Shown: positions 46,566 to 55,939 of the stretch, piece by piece
Layout: each line of letters begins with the position of its first letter
How positions within the stretch are numbered: position 1 is the first letter of the stretch
Translations under genes and position numbers: made by a program
The notes under the pieces: generated by a model
What the model was told of the DNA's origin: nothing
The model's input: the letters and a program-made list of their open reading frames with translations, nothing else
The model's database searches: none
NCBI RefSeq assembly: GCF_000334455.1
Contig: NZ_BANX01000016.1
Span: forward strand, 1-64,000
DNA: 64,000 bases
Direction: 5' to 3'
From: Gordonia soli NBRC 108243
GTDB lineage: Bacteria > Actinomycetota > Actinomycetes > Mycobacteriales > Mycobacteriaceae

Positions 46566-46590
46566 TTAAAACTTACGCCATTAGATTAAT
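46566..46590. promoter_or_regulatory. Regulon operator, site B (NTF2/DUF35/aldolase operon)
   Basis: A 25-bp match to the shared palindrome; the right arm ATTAGATTAAT is identical to site A and the left arm is TTAAAACTTA. It lies 45-69 bases upstream of the NTF2-like start and beside the stop of the upstream thiolase-fold gene (46595). Confidence 0.65.
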
Positions 46591-46594
46591 CCGG

Positions 46595-48076
46595 TCAACG
46601 CAGGTCTGCCGAACCATCGGCGCGGACGTCGACGGGCTGCCCGGCGACGTCCGTGCGACTCAGCGCGGCGAGCCCGGACGTGGAGGTGATCACCGCCAGC
46701 GCCCTGGCGCCGTCCGGTGTGCGAACGGCGACGAACGCCCGCTCCGGGGCGCCCGTCCGGTCGTGGGCGACGGTCCACGACTCGATCACCGCCTGTCCCA
46801 CATAGGAGTTGAGCGCCCGGACGGTCGGCTCACGGTCGACGAGGTGTTGGACGTCGAGACGTCGGAATCCGCGCGCGGGAGGTTCGGTCCGGTAGACGCC
46901 GAAGGCATGTTTGGTCAGGTACCCGCTGTTGGCAGTGACCAGCCCGTAACTGCCCGGAGAGGCTCGTAGGCGCGACGCGACGGTGGCGATGGCGTGCGTA
47001 GAGTAGTTGTTCCACGGCCCCCCTGCGAAGGTCAACCCGCCGGTGCACGTGAGCGGGCGAGCCGGATCGTCTGTGGAGAGCCCGAGTTCGCCCGCGGCGA
47101 CCTGCACCGCGGACGGGAAACATGAGTACACGTCGACGTGTTCGACGTCGTCGATCCCGACACCCGCGAGGGCCAACGCCTCCCGGCCTCCGTGGCGGAT
47201 CGCGGGAGAGCGGTCGAGAGCTGCCCGCTCGGCGATGGCCGAGGTGTCGTGCGACTCGGTCCCCGACTGCGGGAAGACCCACGTCGAGCGCGGGATCTGC
47301 AGACGAGTCGCGGTCTCGACCGAACACATCAACAGCGCCGCCCCTTGATCGACCATGTTGTTGGAGTTCAACAACTTCGGATATGGCGTCGCGATCATGC
47401 GATTGGAGTCCGACGGGGTCGTGAGCTCTTCAGGCGTGAACTCCTGGCGCAGCCACGCATGGGGATTGGCAGCGGCAACCACACTGAACCGCGCCCACAG
47501 ATCACCGAGCACGGCGGCGTGCTCGGTGATCGTGTGGCCGGCGCGGATTCGCAGCGCCTGCTCGAAGAGTGGGTAGACGAACGACGGGCGATCCAGACCG
47601 ATCCGTCGCTCACTCTCCGCTTCCATCGGGACATCGGGTACGACGATGTCCGCGGGCTCGACCGATTCGTCCTGACGCGACCACGCCGGCCGCTCCCCTC
47701 GTGCGCGCAGTCTCATCCGGGTACGCCACGACTCGGCGCCACCGATCAGGACGACGTCGGCGACACCGGACGCGATCTCCTCGGCGGCGACGTTGACCAG
47801 TACCTGCGGGGTGCTACCGCCGTTGCCGGTGTATCCCGATCGACGCGGCCGCGCGCCGATCCGCTCGGCGACCAGCGCGCCGGGGTCGCGGTACCGCCAT
47901 GACAGCAGGCCCACGATGCGGATGGAATCCACCATCTCCAGCAGACGCGCCGAGCCCGCCTCCTCTGCCGCGGCGCGCGCCGCCCGCGCGATCAGGTCGA
48001 CCGGTTCCACACCGCCATCACTTTCATCGACCTGTCCGCCCCCGACGAGTACCGGTGTCCTGGGATCGATCGGCAT
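46595..48076 (-). CDS. Thiolase-fold acetyl-CoA acetyltransferase-like protein lacking the nucleophilic cysteine
   Basis: A 493-residue thiolase-superfamily protein, longer than usual because of a C-terminal domain of about 90 residues (PPARGFRRLDVQ onward). The nucleophile region reads YTGNGGSTPQVLVN, where classical thiolases have a Cys, so conventional thiolysis is doubtful. Other family segments: DVYSCFPSAVQVAAGELG and CTGGLTFAGGPWNNYSTHA, the latter with the usual active-site His. It follows FprB by 82 bases. The ATG at 48076 has AGAGG six bases upstream; the frame is open to 48352 without support. Confidence 0.82.
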   Translation of the reverse strand: MPIDPRTPVLVGGGQVDESDGGVEPVDLIARAARAAAEEAGSARLLEMVDSIRIVGLLSWRYRDPGALVAERIGARPRRSGYTGNGGSTPQVLVNVAAEEIASGVADVVLIGGAESWRTRMRLRARGERPAWSRQDESVEPADIVVPDVPMEAESERRIGLDRPSFVYPLFEQALRIRAGHTITEHAAVLGDLWARFSVVAAANPHAWLRQEFTPEELTTPSDSNRMIATPYPKLLNSNNMVDQGAALLMCSVETATRLQIPRSTWVFPQSGTESHDTSAIAERAALDRSPAIRHGGREALALAGVGIDDVEHVDVYSCFPSAVQVAAGELGLSTDDPARPLTCTGGLTFAGGPWNNYSTHAIATVASRLRASPGSYGLVTANSGYLTKHAFGVYRTEPPARGFRRLDVQHLVDREPTVRALNSYVGQAVIESWTVAHDRTGAPERAFVAVRTPDGARALAVITSTSGLAALSRTDVAGQPVDVRADGSADLR

Positions 48077-48158
48077 ACGAGGCCTCTTTCTCGGTAGTGG
48101 GTTCGCGTGTCCCCTGGTCCGCAGAGGAACGGGCGTATCGCAACGCCCGTCATCGATG

Positions 48159-49772
48159 TCACCGGGATCTCGCCAACGCGACGGCATCGGCTCGATCGAC
48201 CACCTTGACGCGCGGTCGCCCCTGTCGACGCCCCTCGAATCGTTCGTACTTGTCGATCGCGAACCAATCCTCGGCGTCAAGTGATTGCGGGTTCCGAGTC
48301 CGCACCAGCTCCTCGAAGCCACTCGCGTCGCCCAGCGGGCTGGGGAGGGCACCGGCGCGACGGTCCTCGATGAGCGCGGAGACCGTCTCGCGTGCGCAGA
48401 AACGGTTCGTCCCGATCACGCCCGTCGGTCCACGCTTGAGCCACCCGGCGGTGTACAGACCCGGGATGCGACGGCCACCAGGCGCGGCGACCACTCGGCC
48501 GTCCTCGTTCGAGACGGTCCCGGTGACGTCGTCGAACGGCAGCCCGTCGAAAGCGGCACCTCGATAACCTATGGACCGCACCACCAGTCCGCAGTCGATC
48601 TCGAGGGGCTCGTTCCCGCCTGCGGACACGAACCCGACCCCGGTCGCACGATCCGAACCCCTGACGACACTCGGAGAGGCGCCGAACCGGAACACGATCC
48701 GGCGATCGTGGCGTGGTTCGCGAGCCGCGAACTCTGCCAGAATCCGGGTCTTGAGGGGAGATGCCTGGCCCACCGGAACCTCATCTGCCACCACCACATC
48801 CACCCCGCGGAGCGACTTCAGACCGAGCAGCTCCGGGGTGGTGCATGCAGCGAACTCTGCGCCGCGTCGACCCACCAGCACGACCTCACGGATCCCGCTG
48901 TCCTCCAGAGCCTCGAGCGCGTGGTCGGCCATGTCGGTGCGCCGCAGATCGTCCGGCCGGGAGATCAGCATGCGGGCGACGTCCAACGCCACGTTCCCGT
49001 TTCCGAGCACCATCGCCCGCGGTCCAGACAGATCGGGAGCCCGGTGTGCGTGATCGGGATGGCCGTTGTACCAAGCCACGACGTCCCGTGCCGAGTGGAC
49101 TCCGGGAAGGTCCTCTCCTGGTATCCCCATGCGCCGATCATCGGCCGCGCCGGCGGCGACGATCACGGCATGATGATGCGCCACGACTTCGTCGAGACCG
49201 ATGTCGGAGCCGATTTCGACCCCGAGGTGAAGTGTCACGCCCGGACGTCGCAAGGTTCGTTCGAAAGATCGATCGATCGACTTCGTCCGCGAATGGTCGG
49301 GCGCCACGCCGTATCTCACCAGTCCACCGACGAACGGGAGTCGCTCGATGATCGTGACCTCGGCTGCGACGTCTCGGTTCGACAGCAATTCCTCTGCCGC
49401 ATAGCACGCCGAGGGGCCACTACCGATGATGGCGACGCGCAGAACGGGTTCCGGTGGCCGAATCGAGGCGATCGGCCGACTGGACCTGGCCTCCGTCGGC
49501 ACAGGCGGGGTCACCGGCGACCGTGCATAGTGTTCGGCGTTCACTTCGAGATAACGCACGTCCAGCCCCTCGAGCTCGTCGTCGGACGAGATCGCCCCCA
49601 CGGGGCAGACGTCGGCACACGCTCCGCAATCGATGCACACATCCGGATCGATGTAGAGCATCTCGGCTGTCGCGTACCCGTCCTCACCCGGCGCCGGGTG
49701 GATGCAGTTGACCGGACAGACCTCCACGCAGGTGGCGTCGTTGCAGCAGTTCTGTGTCACGACAAAGGTCAC
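48159..49772 (-). CDS. Ferredoxin-ferredoxin NADP reductase fusion (FprB-type)
   Basis: A 537-residue fusion. The N-terminal bacterial ferredoxin (about residues 1-60) has two cluster motifs (CCNDATCVEVCPVNC and CIDCGACADVCPVG). The adrenodoxin-reductase-like flavoprotein begins with the FAD motif VAIIGSGPSACYAAEELL (near 110-127), then VLGNGNVALDVARML (NADP loop) and the late GWLKRGPTGVIGTN. It supplies electrons from NADPH to ferredoxin-dependent oxygenases. The GTG at 49772 has GAGG six bases upstream; the open frame to 49826 would run into the regulon operator, which supports the shorter start. Confidence 0.9.
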   Translation of the reverse strand: MTFVVTQNCCNDATCVEVCPVNCIHPAPGEDGYATAEMLYIDPDVCIDCGACADVCPVGAISSDDELEGLDVRYLEVNAEHYARSPVTPPVPTEARSSRPIASIRPPEPVLRVAIIGSGPSACYAAEELLSNRDVAAEVTIIERLPFVGGLVRYGVAPDHSRTKSIDRSFERTLRRPGVTLHLGVEIGSDIGLDEVVAHHHAVIVAAGAADDRRMGIPGEDLPGVHSARDVVAWYNGHPDHAHRAPDLSGPRAMVLGNGNVALDVARMLISRPDDLRRTDMADHALEALEDSGIREVVLVGRRGAEFAACTTPELLGLKSLRGVDVVVADEVPVGQASPLKTRILAEFAAREPRHDRRIVFRFGASPSVVRGSDRATGVGFVSAGGNEPLEIDCGLVVRSIGYRGAAFDGLPFDDVTGTVSNEDGRVVAAPGGRRIPGLYTAGWLKRGPTGVIGTNRFCARETVSALIEDRRAGALPSPLGDASGFEELVRTRNPQSLDAEDWFAIDKYERFEGRRQGRPRVKVVDRADAVALARSR

Positions 49773-49825
49773 GTAAATCCTCAAGCTGTGGGTTTTCGAT
49801 TCCGCCGGTGACGATCTCACCGACA

Positions 49826-49850
49826 TTTAATCTAAGCTTATTAGGTTTAC
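49826..49850. promoter_or_regulatory. Regulon operator, site C (FprB promoter)
   Basis: A 25-bp match to the shared palindrome (half-sites TTTAATCTAA and ATTAGGTTTA). It is 54-78 bases upstream of the FprB start. The wider gap 49773-49977 contains no gene. Confidence 0.65.
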
Positions 49851-49977
49851 TAGGTCCTGTCGAGCCTCGTCCGTGGTCGAGCTCGGCCATCTACGACATC
49901 ACCCTGCGACAGGTCCGGGACGCGCTCGACCCGTCGTCCGCCCGCGCGCCATCGTGTCTCCCGGTCCTGTCGGCGGT

Positions 49978-51066
49978 TCAGTGATCAGTGGCCGTTTGTC
50001 CCGCGACCACCTTCAGCGGTGCCGTGGGAGCGTCGGCGCCGAAACCGAATTCGTCGCGACTTCGATTGTCGGCGCGAATCCGGTCCTCCTCCGCCATTCC
50101 GCGCTCGACGGCCTCTCGAGCGTTGGCCGGTAGTGTCGGCAGCAACTCCACGACCCGTCGTCTGTGGCGCTCGATGGCCTTGCGCTCGGGCTGGCCGGGA
50201 TTGGGCTGCACCTGCGGGATGATCTCGGAGAAGTCGTCCTTCGTGCCGCCACCTGAGATCCCCGCAGCCTGCATCTGTGCCTCCTGCTCGGCGACCGCGA
50301 AGTCCTTCTCCTCGGACATGCCGATCGGACCGAAACGATCGCCGGAGAGGAACTGCTTGACCACCGGCTGCTCAGAGGTCAACAACACCTCGCGCGGACC
50401 GAACATCACCAACTCCTTACGGAACAGCATGCCGATGTTGTCCGGGATCGTCCGGGCGATGTTGATGTTGTGCGTCACGATCAGGATCGTCGCGTCGATC
50501 TGCGCATTGATATCGATCAACAACTGCGAGATGTAAGCAGTACGCACCGGATCCAGACCGGAGTCCGGCTCATCACACAGAATGATCTCCGGATCGAGCA
50601 CCAACGCACGCGCCAGACCCGCACGCTTACGCATACCACCGGAGATCTCACCGGGCAGCTTGTCCTCGGCACCGGTCAGACCGACCAGGTCGATCTTCTC
50701 CATCACGATGTCGCGAATATTGTCTTCCTTCTTCTTCGTGTGCTCACGAAGCGGGAAGGCGATGTTGTCGTACAAACTCATCGAACCGAACAGCGCACCA
50801 TCCTGGAACAGCACACCGAACAACTTACGGATCTCGTAGAGCTCCTTGGACGAACACTTGGTGATGTCAGTGCCATCGATGATCACCGACCCCTGCTCGG
50901 GATGCAGCAACCCGATCAAGGTCTTGAGAAACACCGACTTACCGGTACCCGACGGACCCAGCAGAGCGCTGACCTCTCCCGACGGCAAGGTCAGCGAGAC
51001 GTCACGCCAGATGTTCTGCGAACCGAACGACTTGGTGAGCCCCTCGACACTGACCTCAACACCCAC
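49978..51066 (-). CDS. mceG: Mce transporter ATPase (MceG/Mkl, MlaF family)
   Basis: A 362-residue ATPase with Walker A GPSGTGKS (near 37-44), Q-loop FQDGALFGS, signature ISGGMRKRAGLARAL (near 142-156) and Walker B ILCDEPDSGLDP. The region after about residue 250 is the long C-terminal extension of MceG-type proteins. It energises the YrbE permeases for lipid uptake. It is the last gene of the mce operon, 51 bases after the Mce-associated protein. In M. tuberculosis the equivalent gene is at a separate locus, so having it in this operon is worth noting. Confidence 0.93.
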   Translation of the reverse strand: MGVEVSVEGLTKSFGSQNIWRDVSLTLPSGEVSALLGPSGTGKSVFLKTLIGLLHPEQGSVIIDGTDITKCSSKELYEIRKLFGVLFQDGALFGSMSLYDNIAFPLREHTKKKEDNIRDIVMEKIDLVGLTGAEDKLPGEISGGMRKRAGLARALVLDPEIILCDEPDSGLDPVRTAYISQLLIDINAQIDATILIVTHNINIARTIPDNIGMLFRKELVMFGPREVLLTSEQPVVKQFLSGDRFGPIGMSEEKDFAVAEQEAQMQAAGISGGGTKDDFSEIIPQVQPNPGQPERKAIERHRRRVVELLPTLPANAREAVERGMAEEDRIRADNRSRDEFGFGADAPTAPLKVVAGQTATDH

Positions 51067-51117
51067 TGATTCGTCCCTTCGTCATAGCCGTGTCCGCTGT
51101 CCGGGAGGATCTGCCCG

Positions 51118-51879
51118 TCATCGCGGACCCTGCTGCCCGCCGAACGACGAACCGATACCCGAGATGTCGGTGATCACCCAGTCGTTGTTCTTGTCGATGG
51201 TCATCTTGTATGTGGCGGTGGATTCGATCCCGTCCGGTGCTTGCGCGTTCTTTGTGAACACATTGACGAACGCCTGCACCTGGTAGACACCACCGGCGTC
51301 GGACTCGACCTTGGCAGCGATGGGTTCCGCAGTCGAACTCCATTGGAGCGGCTTGATGAGCTGCTCCATCGACGTCGACGCCTTCTCCAGGCGATCACCC
51401 AGCTCCGGCGTCGTGCCCTTGGTCAACCGGGTACGCCAGTCCGCCGGGTTCTCGTAGCTCATCTGAGCCGCGCCGGTCGCATAGTCCAGCGCGACCTTCT
51501 CAGCCTGCTGACGGTCGGAACTCGCCGCGTTCAGATCACTGACCTCTGACTTCGCAGCCGCCAATTGCCAACCGAGCACGCCGATGACCGCGACCACCAC
51601 CACTGTCACACCCGCGACGAGCACTGCCCGCGTCGAGATCGAGCGACCGGCGAAGGCCTTCCAGCGACCGGTGGTCCCGGTTGACTGCGCCGTGTCGACG
51701 GATTCGTTCGCGGGTGAACCGGTCACCGCGTCGTCCTCGGTCGGGCCCTGGTGATCCGATTCGGCCGGATTCTCGGTTGTCGCGGACTTGGTTGTAACGG
51801 TCGACATCGCGTCGACCTCCTTCCGTAGAGGTTCTGGTGACTCGCTCTGCTCGGCTCGCTCCTTGTCGGGATCGGCCAT
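51118..51879 (-). CDS. Mce-associated membrane protein (Mas family)
   Basis: A 253-residue protein with an acidic, Ser/Thr-rich cytoplasmic N-terminus (about 80 residues), one membrane segment (near 84-108, AVLVAGVTVVVVAVIGVLGW) and an extracytoplasmic domain ending NNDWVITDISGIG, as in Mce-associated proteins that stabilise Mce complexes. The ATG at 51879 has AGGAGG six bases upstream; a GTG at 51882 overlaps the MceF stop. Clearly part of the mce operon. Confidence 0.88.
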   Translation of the reverse strand: MADPDKERAEQSESPEPLRKEVDAMSTVTTKSATTENPAESDHQGPTEDDAVTGSPANESVDTAQSTGTTGRWKAFAGRSISTRAVLVAGVTVVVVAVIGVLGWQLAAAKSEVSDLNAASSDRQQAEKVALDYATGAAQMSYENPADWRTRLTKGTTPELGDRLEKASTSMEQLIKPLQWSSTAEPIAAKVESDAGGVYQVQAFVNVFTKNAQAPDGIESTATYKMTIDKNNDWVITDISGIGSSFGGQQGPR

Positions 51880-52835
51880 CACGGTCCTCCTCCCGGGACC
51901 CTCACGGTGAGAGCCCCTCTCGGTGTCGTCGCAGCCAGCGCGCGGTCGAGCAGCCGTCCGAAGTCGACTGTGCGCAACGATGCCGCCCCGGACTGGGCCG
52001 CCGGTAGCAGGTTCACTCCGATGACGTTCAGATCAGCCGAGTTCTGGTCCAGGAACTTCTGCAGTTCGGTGAACAGAGGGCTCGCACCGTCGCGGATACC
52101 GGCGAGGAGCGGACCCGTGACCGTCGCGTCGCGGACCGAGGCCAGCAGTTCACGGAATCCGTCGCCGAACGCAGGCATCTGCGGTGATGTGGCCTGCAGC
52201 AGTGCAGGGATCCGTCCCGAACGCATCAGGAGAGGCTGCATCGTGCTGAGCAGCGTGATCAACGTGTCCGACTGCCGGGTCAACTCGCCCGACAGCAGGG
52301 TGCCGGCTCGATTCAGATCTCCGAGCACCTGGACCCCGTCTGGCAACCCTTCGTCCAGCGTCCCGAAGATACGTCGCACGGCATCGGAATCGGTCTGCTC
52401 CAGGAGGACCGTGAGACGCTCGGACAGCTCCTTGAAGGTCGTCGGGACGGACACGCGAGCAGGGTCGACGCTGGCGTGATCGTCGAGATACGGACCGTCG
52501 GCAGAGTTGGGCGACACCGAGACGTAGGCCTCACCGAGCGCAGAGAGGTTGTCCACGCGGAAGTCACTGTCCACCGGGATCCGCTCGTTCTCGGCGTAAC
52601 TCAGCTGCACCTGAACTCCGCGTGCAGTCTGTTCCAGACCGACGACGTGTCCGATCTCGATGCCTCGCAACAGAACTCGAGATCCAGGTATCAGACCGTT
52701 GGTGTCGGGCACGGTCAGGTCAGCGGCACGCTCGTCGGGGGTGCGCACGTGCAGTCCGACGCTCATGATGTAGGCGATCGACAGCGCTGCGAGGACCACC
52801 ATCGCCAGCCCCGACACACGGGTCTTGGTGATCAT
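51879..52835 (-). CDS. mceF: Mce family protein MceF
   Basis: A 318-residue protein with an N-terminal membrane anchor (near 9-28) and the MCE/MlaD domain (near 38-115: GLIPGSRVLLRGIEIGHVVGL, then DFRVDNLSALGEAYVSV). The rest is the long helical region that forms the lipid-carrying tunnel in Mce hexamers. The ATG overlaps the MceE stop (ATGA). It is the sixth and last subunit in the standard A-F order. Confidence 0.93.
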   Translation of the reverse strand: MITKTRVSGLAMVVLAALSIAYIMSVGLHVRTPDERAADLTVPDTNGLIPGSRVLLRGIEIGHVVGLEQTARGVQVQLSYAENERIPVDSDFRVDNLSALGEAYVSVSPNSADGPYLDDHASVDPARVSVPTTFKELSERLTVLLEQTDSDAVRRIFGTLDEGLPDGVQVLGDLNRAGTLLSGELTRQSDTLITLLSTMQPLLMRSGRIPALLQATSPQMPAFGDGFRELLASVRDATVTGPLLAGIRDGASPLFTELQKFLDQNSADLNVIGVNLLPAAQSGAASLRTVDFGRLLDRALAATTPRGALTVRVPGGGP

Positions 52836-53842
52836 CGGACAGCTCCCAGCATCCTCAGCAGGGTGGTGGCGTCCCCGATGAGCTGGTCACCGGAACCGGT
52901 GCGCACGGAGGTGACATTCACCGATGGTCTCTCGGCGAACGGCAAGACCGTCGTCCGGAGGAAGTCCGACACGCGGGTGGCGGTCGCCGGCGCCTTGTCC
53001 CACATCCCACGTCCGGCCTCGGTGGTGCGGGCGATGGACTTCAGCATCGGGATGAGCCACACACCGCCGATGAAGATCGACCCGACCGAGGGCAGCAGCG
53101 TACTGATATGGGCGACGACCGAGTTGGCGACGCGCTTCCAGTAGTACGCCCCTTGCTCTCCGAACACTCCCGCGATCTCGGCAGCGCGATCCTGGAATGA
53201 CGTCGACGTCCGGTCGAGACCGACGAGCAGACGGTCGATCTCCGAGGTCTGGTCGGCGAGATCGCCGAGATCCGTGGCGACTGTCGCCGCCATCCTCCGC
53301 ACGTCACGAAGTGCAGGCATCGTCTTGTTGAGAGTCGCCATGGTGTCCTGCACCTTCTGGATGCTGCCGCCGTTGACGAAGTAGGCCAGCACCGCGATCG
53401 TGTCCTCGAGCTGAGGCGGTGAAGTCGTCCGTGCCCTGGGCACGAAGGCACCGGCGGTGAGGTGACCCGACTGTCCGACATCTCGAGCCGGTGGGGTGAA
53501 CGCCAGGTATGTGTCACCGAGCAGTGTGTTCTGTCTGATGATGGCGGTGGTGTCCGCAGGCACTCTCGCGTCCGCCGACAGACCGACGGTGACATCGACC
53601 CCGTCGGCGGTGACGCGAGTGGACTTGACCTGTCCGACCCGCAGACCGTTCATCATGACGTCGGCTCCGGACGGAAGGTTCAGGACGCTGTCGAATTGCA
53701 AGGTGACCTCGAAGTCGCTGCTGACTCCGGCCCGAACCGACGGCAGATCGTTCGGACCGAACGAACATCCGGTCACCACCACCAGCGAGACGAGCACGAT
53801 CACACATCCCCAGATCCGTGACGAGATCCTCGTGATCATCAT
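52832..53842 (-). CDS. mceE: Mce family lipoprotein MceE
   Basis: A 336-residue lipoprotein: the signal peptide ends VVVTGCSFG, a lipobox with Cys near residue 26, as in MceE (LprK-type) subunits. The MCE domain follows (near 45-125; LPSGADVMMNGLRVGQVKS). The ATG at 53842 overlaps the MceD stop (ATGA); the frame is open far upstream but that part is shadow sequence. It probably anchors the tunnel at the outer face of the membrane. Confidence 0.93.
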   Translation of the reverse strand: MMITRISSRIWGCVIVLVSLVVVTGCSFGPNDLPSVRAGVSSDFEVTLQFDSVLNLPSGADVMMNGLRVGQVKSTRVTADGVDVTVGLSADARVPADTTAIIRQNTLLGDTYLAFTPPARDVGQSGHLTAGAFVPRARTTSPPQLEDTIAVLAYFVNGGSIQKVQDTMATLNKTMPALRDVRRMAATVATDLGDLADQTSEIDRLLVGLDRTSTSFQDRAAEIAGVFGEQGAYYWKRVANSVVAHISTLLPSVGSIFIGGVWLIPMLKSIARTTEAGRGMWDKAPATATRVSDFLRTTVLPFAERPSVNVTSVRTGSGDQLIGDATTLLRMLGAVR

Positions 53843-54927
53843 CGGACACCTGCCTTCTGCACGATGAGCGAGAACAGATTGACCGTGTTGGTCCGACCCG
53901 TCGTCGAACACGCAGGTCCGAGCGCCCGGCATTGCGCAGCGCTCACCTGGACCCCCGGCGCACGGTAAGGAACCGACAGCCCGCCTGCTGCGTTGGTCTG
54001 TTGCCGCAGTGCCGCGGAGACCGCCGGAACCGTGCCGTAGAGCTTCTGGAGATCGGGAGCCCGCGCTGCAGCCAACGAGATGAGGTCCTTCACCGGCCCG
54101 TGGACCAGAGGCCACAGGATCGACCCATAGTTGCGCTGGATGTCGTAGATCGTCGCGACGGTCCAACCGACACCCCGGTCGAACTTGGACACGAATCCGA
54201 ACAGTTCCGTTCCGAGGCCTGCGATCGAGGGCATCTGGTTGAGGATCGACATGATCTGATCCCATTGCCGCAGTGCGTTGTCGGTGAGCGGGGCCATGTT
54301 GGCGATCGACGCCCCGATGTCCGCGATGAACTGATCCGGATCGGCCGACGCCGCGGCGGCATGCCGGAACATGTTGGCGGCGTCAGGTCCCGTCCCTGCC
54401 AACGCCTTGTCCAGGCCCGCGATCGTGCCGCCCACGTCACCGCTGTCGGCATCGGTCAGGTTCTTGATGAAGTCCGAGGCCGAGCCCGTCACCTCGGAGA
54501 TGCTCTTCGGGGTGTGCGAGTGCTTCCGATCGATGCACCGCCCCTGCTCGAGGGTGGGGCCGGAGGTGTAGTTGCCGACGAGTTCGAGACTTCGATCGGC
54601 CAACAGCGACTTCGAACGGGTCACCGCCTGCACGTCCGCCGGATATGCCCGGCCGTCATCGAGGTCGAAGGTGATCCGGACGTGATCGCCCGCGTTGTCG
54701 ATACGGCTGACCGTCCCGACCTGAAGCCCCATCTGGGTCACCGGGTTCCCGACATACAACCCCACTGCGTCGGACATGTCGGCACAGAATCCGTTGCCTC
54801 CAGTCGTGGACACTCCCCCCGTACGATCCGCCGCGCCGGTCATCCCGAGTCCGAGTGTGGCACCGATGGCCACGATGACCACCACACCGATCGCCGCCAG
54901 CGCAGCCGGTTTCATTCTCGATGCCAT
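53839..54927 (-). CDS. mceD: Mce family protein MceD
   Basis: A 362-residue protein with an N-terminal membrane segment (near 5-28) and an MCE domain containing VGLYVGNPVTQMGLQVGTVSRI and KSLLADRSLELVG. The C-terminal helical part ends with a cysteine-containing loop (QCRALGPACSTTG). The ATG at 54927 follows the MceC stop by one base. Subunit of the lipid-transfer channel. Confidence 0.92.
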   Translation of the reverse strand: MASRMKPAALAAIGVVVIVAIGATLGLGMTGAADRTGGVSTTGGNGFCADMSDAVGLYVGNPVTQMGLQVGTVSRIDNAGDHVRITFDLDDGRAYPADVQAVTRSKSLLADRSLELVGNYTSGPTLEQGRCIDRKHSHTPKSISEVTGSASDFIKNLTDADSGDVGGTIAGLDKALAGTGPDAANMFRHAAAASADPDQFIADIGASIANMAPLTDNALRQWDQIMSILNQMPSIAGLGTELFGFVSKFDRGVGWTVATIYDIQRNYGSILWPLVHGPVKDLISLAAARAPDLQKLYGTVPAVSAALRQQTNAAGGLSVPYRAPGVQVSAAQCRALGPACSTTGRTNTVNLFSLIVQKAGVR

Positions 54928-54928
54928 C

Positions 54929-55939
54929 TCAACACTCCCGTCCAGCGATGGGCACGCACACGTCGGAAGCGAGGAGGGTGCCACCTCCGACCTCGCGAAT
55001 GCCCTTCGGAGTCAGCCATTTCGCCAACTGATCGCGCATCGCGACAAGATTGTCGAGCGCAGGTCCCATGTGCTTCTGCATCTCGGTGATCGCATCCCGG
55101 AGCGCGTAGATGTTGGTCCGGACGAGGTCGCTGTTCTGCAGGTAGAACTTCATGAACGGTTGCAACCGCGAGAGCACCATCCCGAGCAGATAGTAGGTGT
55201 AGTTGAAGCCTGCCGAGTTGTTGTGATACGTGGTCACGACCACATCGATCTTGCGGATCAGATCGAACACGAACTCACGGTTGGCGTTGAAGTCGCGCAG
55301 GTATTCGCTTGCCAGTGCGGCGATCCGGTGGACCTGGGTGCGCTGCCGGTCGAAGACACCGGTCACCGCATTCATTCCGTCCACGATCGATCGGAGCGAT
55401 GTCGAGTTCGCCCGCAGCGCTCCTGCGACCTGTGCGAGGTTCGCATTCACGTCGACGGCGTCGACCTCGTCGGTGACGGTCGGAGCACTCTGGAGCACGT
55501 CACCGATCGAATACGGAACCGACACACGCTCACTCGGGATCACCGGATCGGCCCCGGAGGACTTCTCACCGAGGGGGACCAGCGTGATCGCGTATCCGCC
55601 CACCGGGGTCAGCATGCGCACCTCGACCCGGGACTGGTCGCCGATCGCCATCGACTCGTCGACACGCATCGACACCCGGACCCGGTTCGGCTCCATGGTG
55701 AGATCGGTGACCTTACCGATGCTGATACCTGCCACACGGACGTCCTGACCTGTCGTGATCGCAGAGGCGTCGGTGGTCTCGAAGGCGATGGTCTTCTGAG
55801 CGGCCGGACGCAGGTAGAGGATCCCGAACGTCGCGAGGATCGCGACGGTGACCAGGACGACGACGGCCCCCAGGACCCGATCATCGCCCCACGCCGATCT
55901 CAGTCGGCTGCCGGCGCTGCGTTGCCCTACTTCGCGCAC
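54929..55939 (-). CDS. mceC: Mce family protein MceC
   Basis: About 336 residues. The membrane segment VLGAVVVLVTVAILATFGILYL lies near residue 23 if the GTG at 55939 is used; that GTG overlaps the MceB stop by 13 bases. An ATG at 56008 would add 23 residues and lengthen the overlap to 82 bases. The MCE domain follows (TTGQDVRVAGISIGKVTDLTM). The C-terminus has a Cys pair (VCVPIAGREC). Confidence 0.9.
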   Translation of the reverse strand: MREVGQRSAGSRLRSAWGDDRVLGAVVVLVTVAILATFGILYLRPAAQKTIAFETTDASAITTGQDVRVAGISIGKVTDLTMEPNRVRVSMRVDESMAIGDQSRVEVRMLTPVGGYAITLVPLGEKSSGADPVIPSERVSVPYSIGDVLQSAPTVTDEVDAVDVNANLAQVAGALRANSTSLRSIVDGMNAVTGVFDRQRTQVHRIAALASEYLRDFNANREFVFDLIRKIDVVVTTYHNNSAGFNYTYYLLGMVLSRLQPFMKFYLQNSDLVRTNIYALRDAITEMQKHMGPALDNLVAMRDQLAKWLTPKGIREVGGGTLLASDVCVPIAGREC

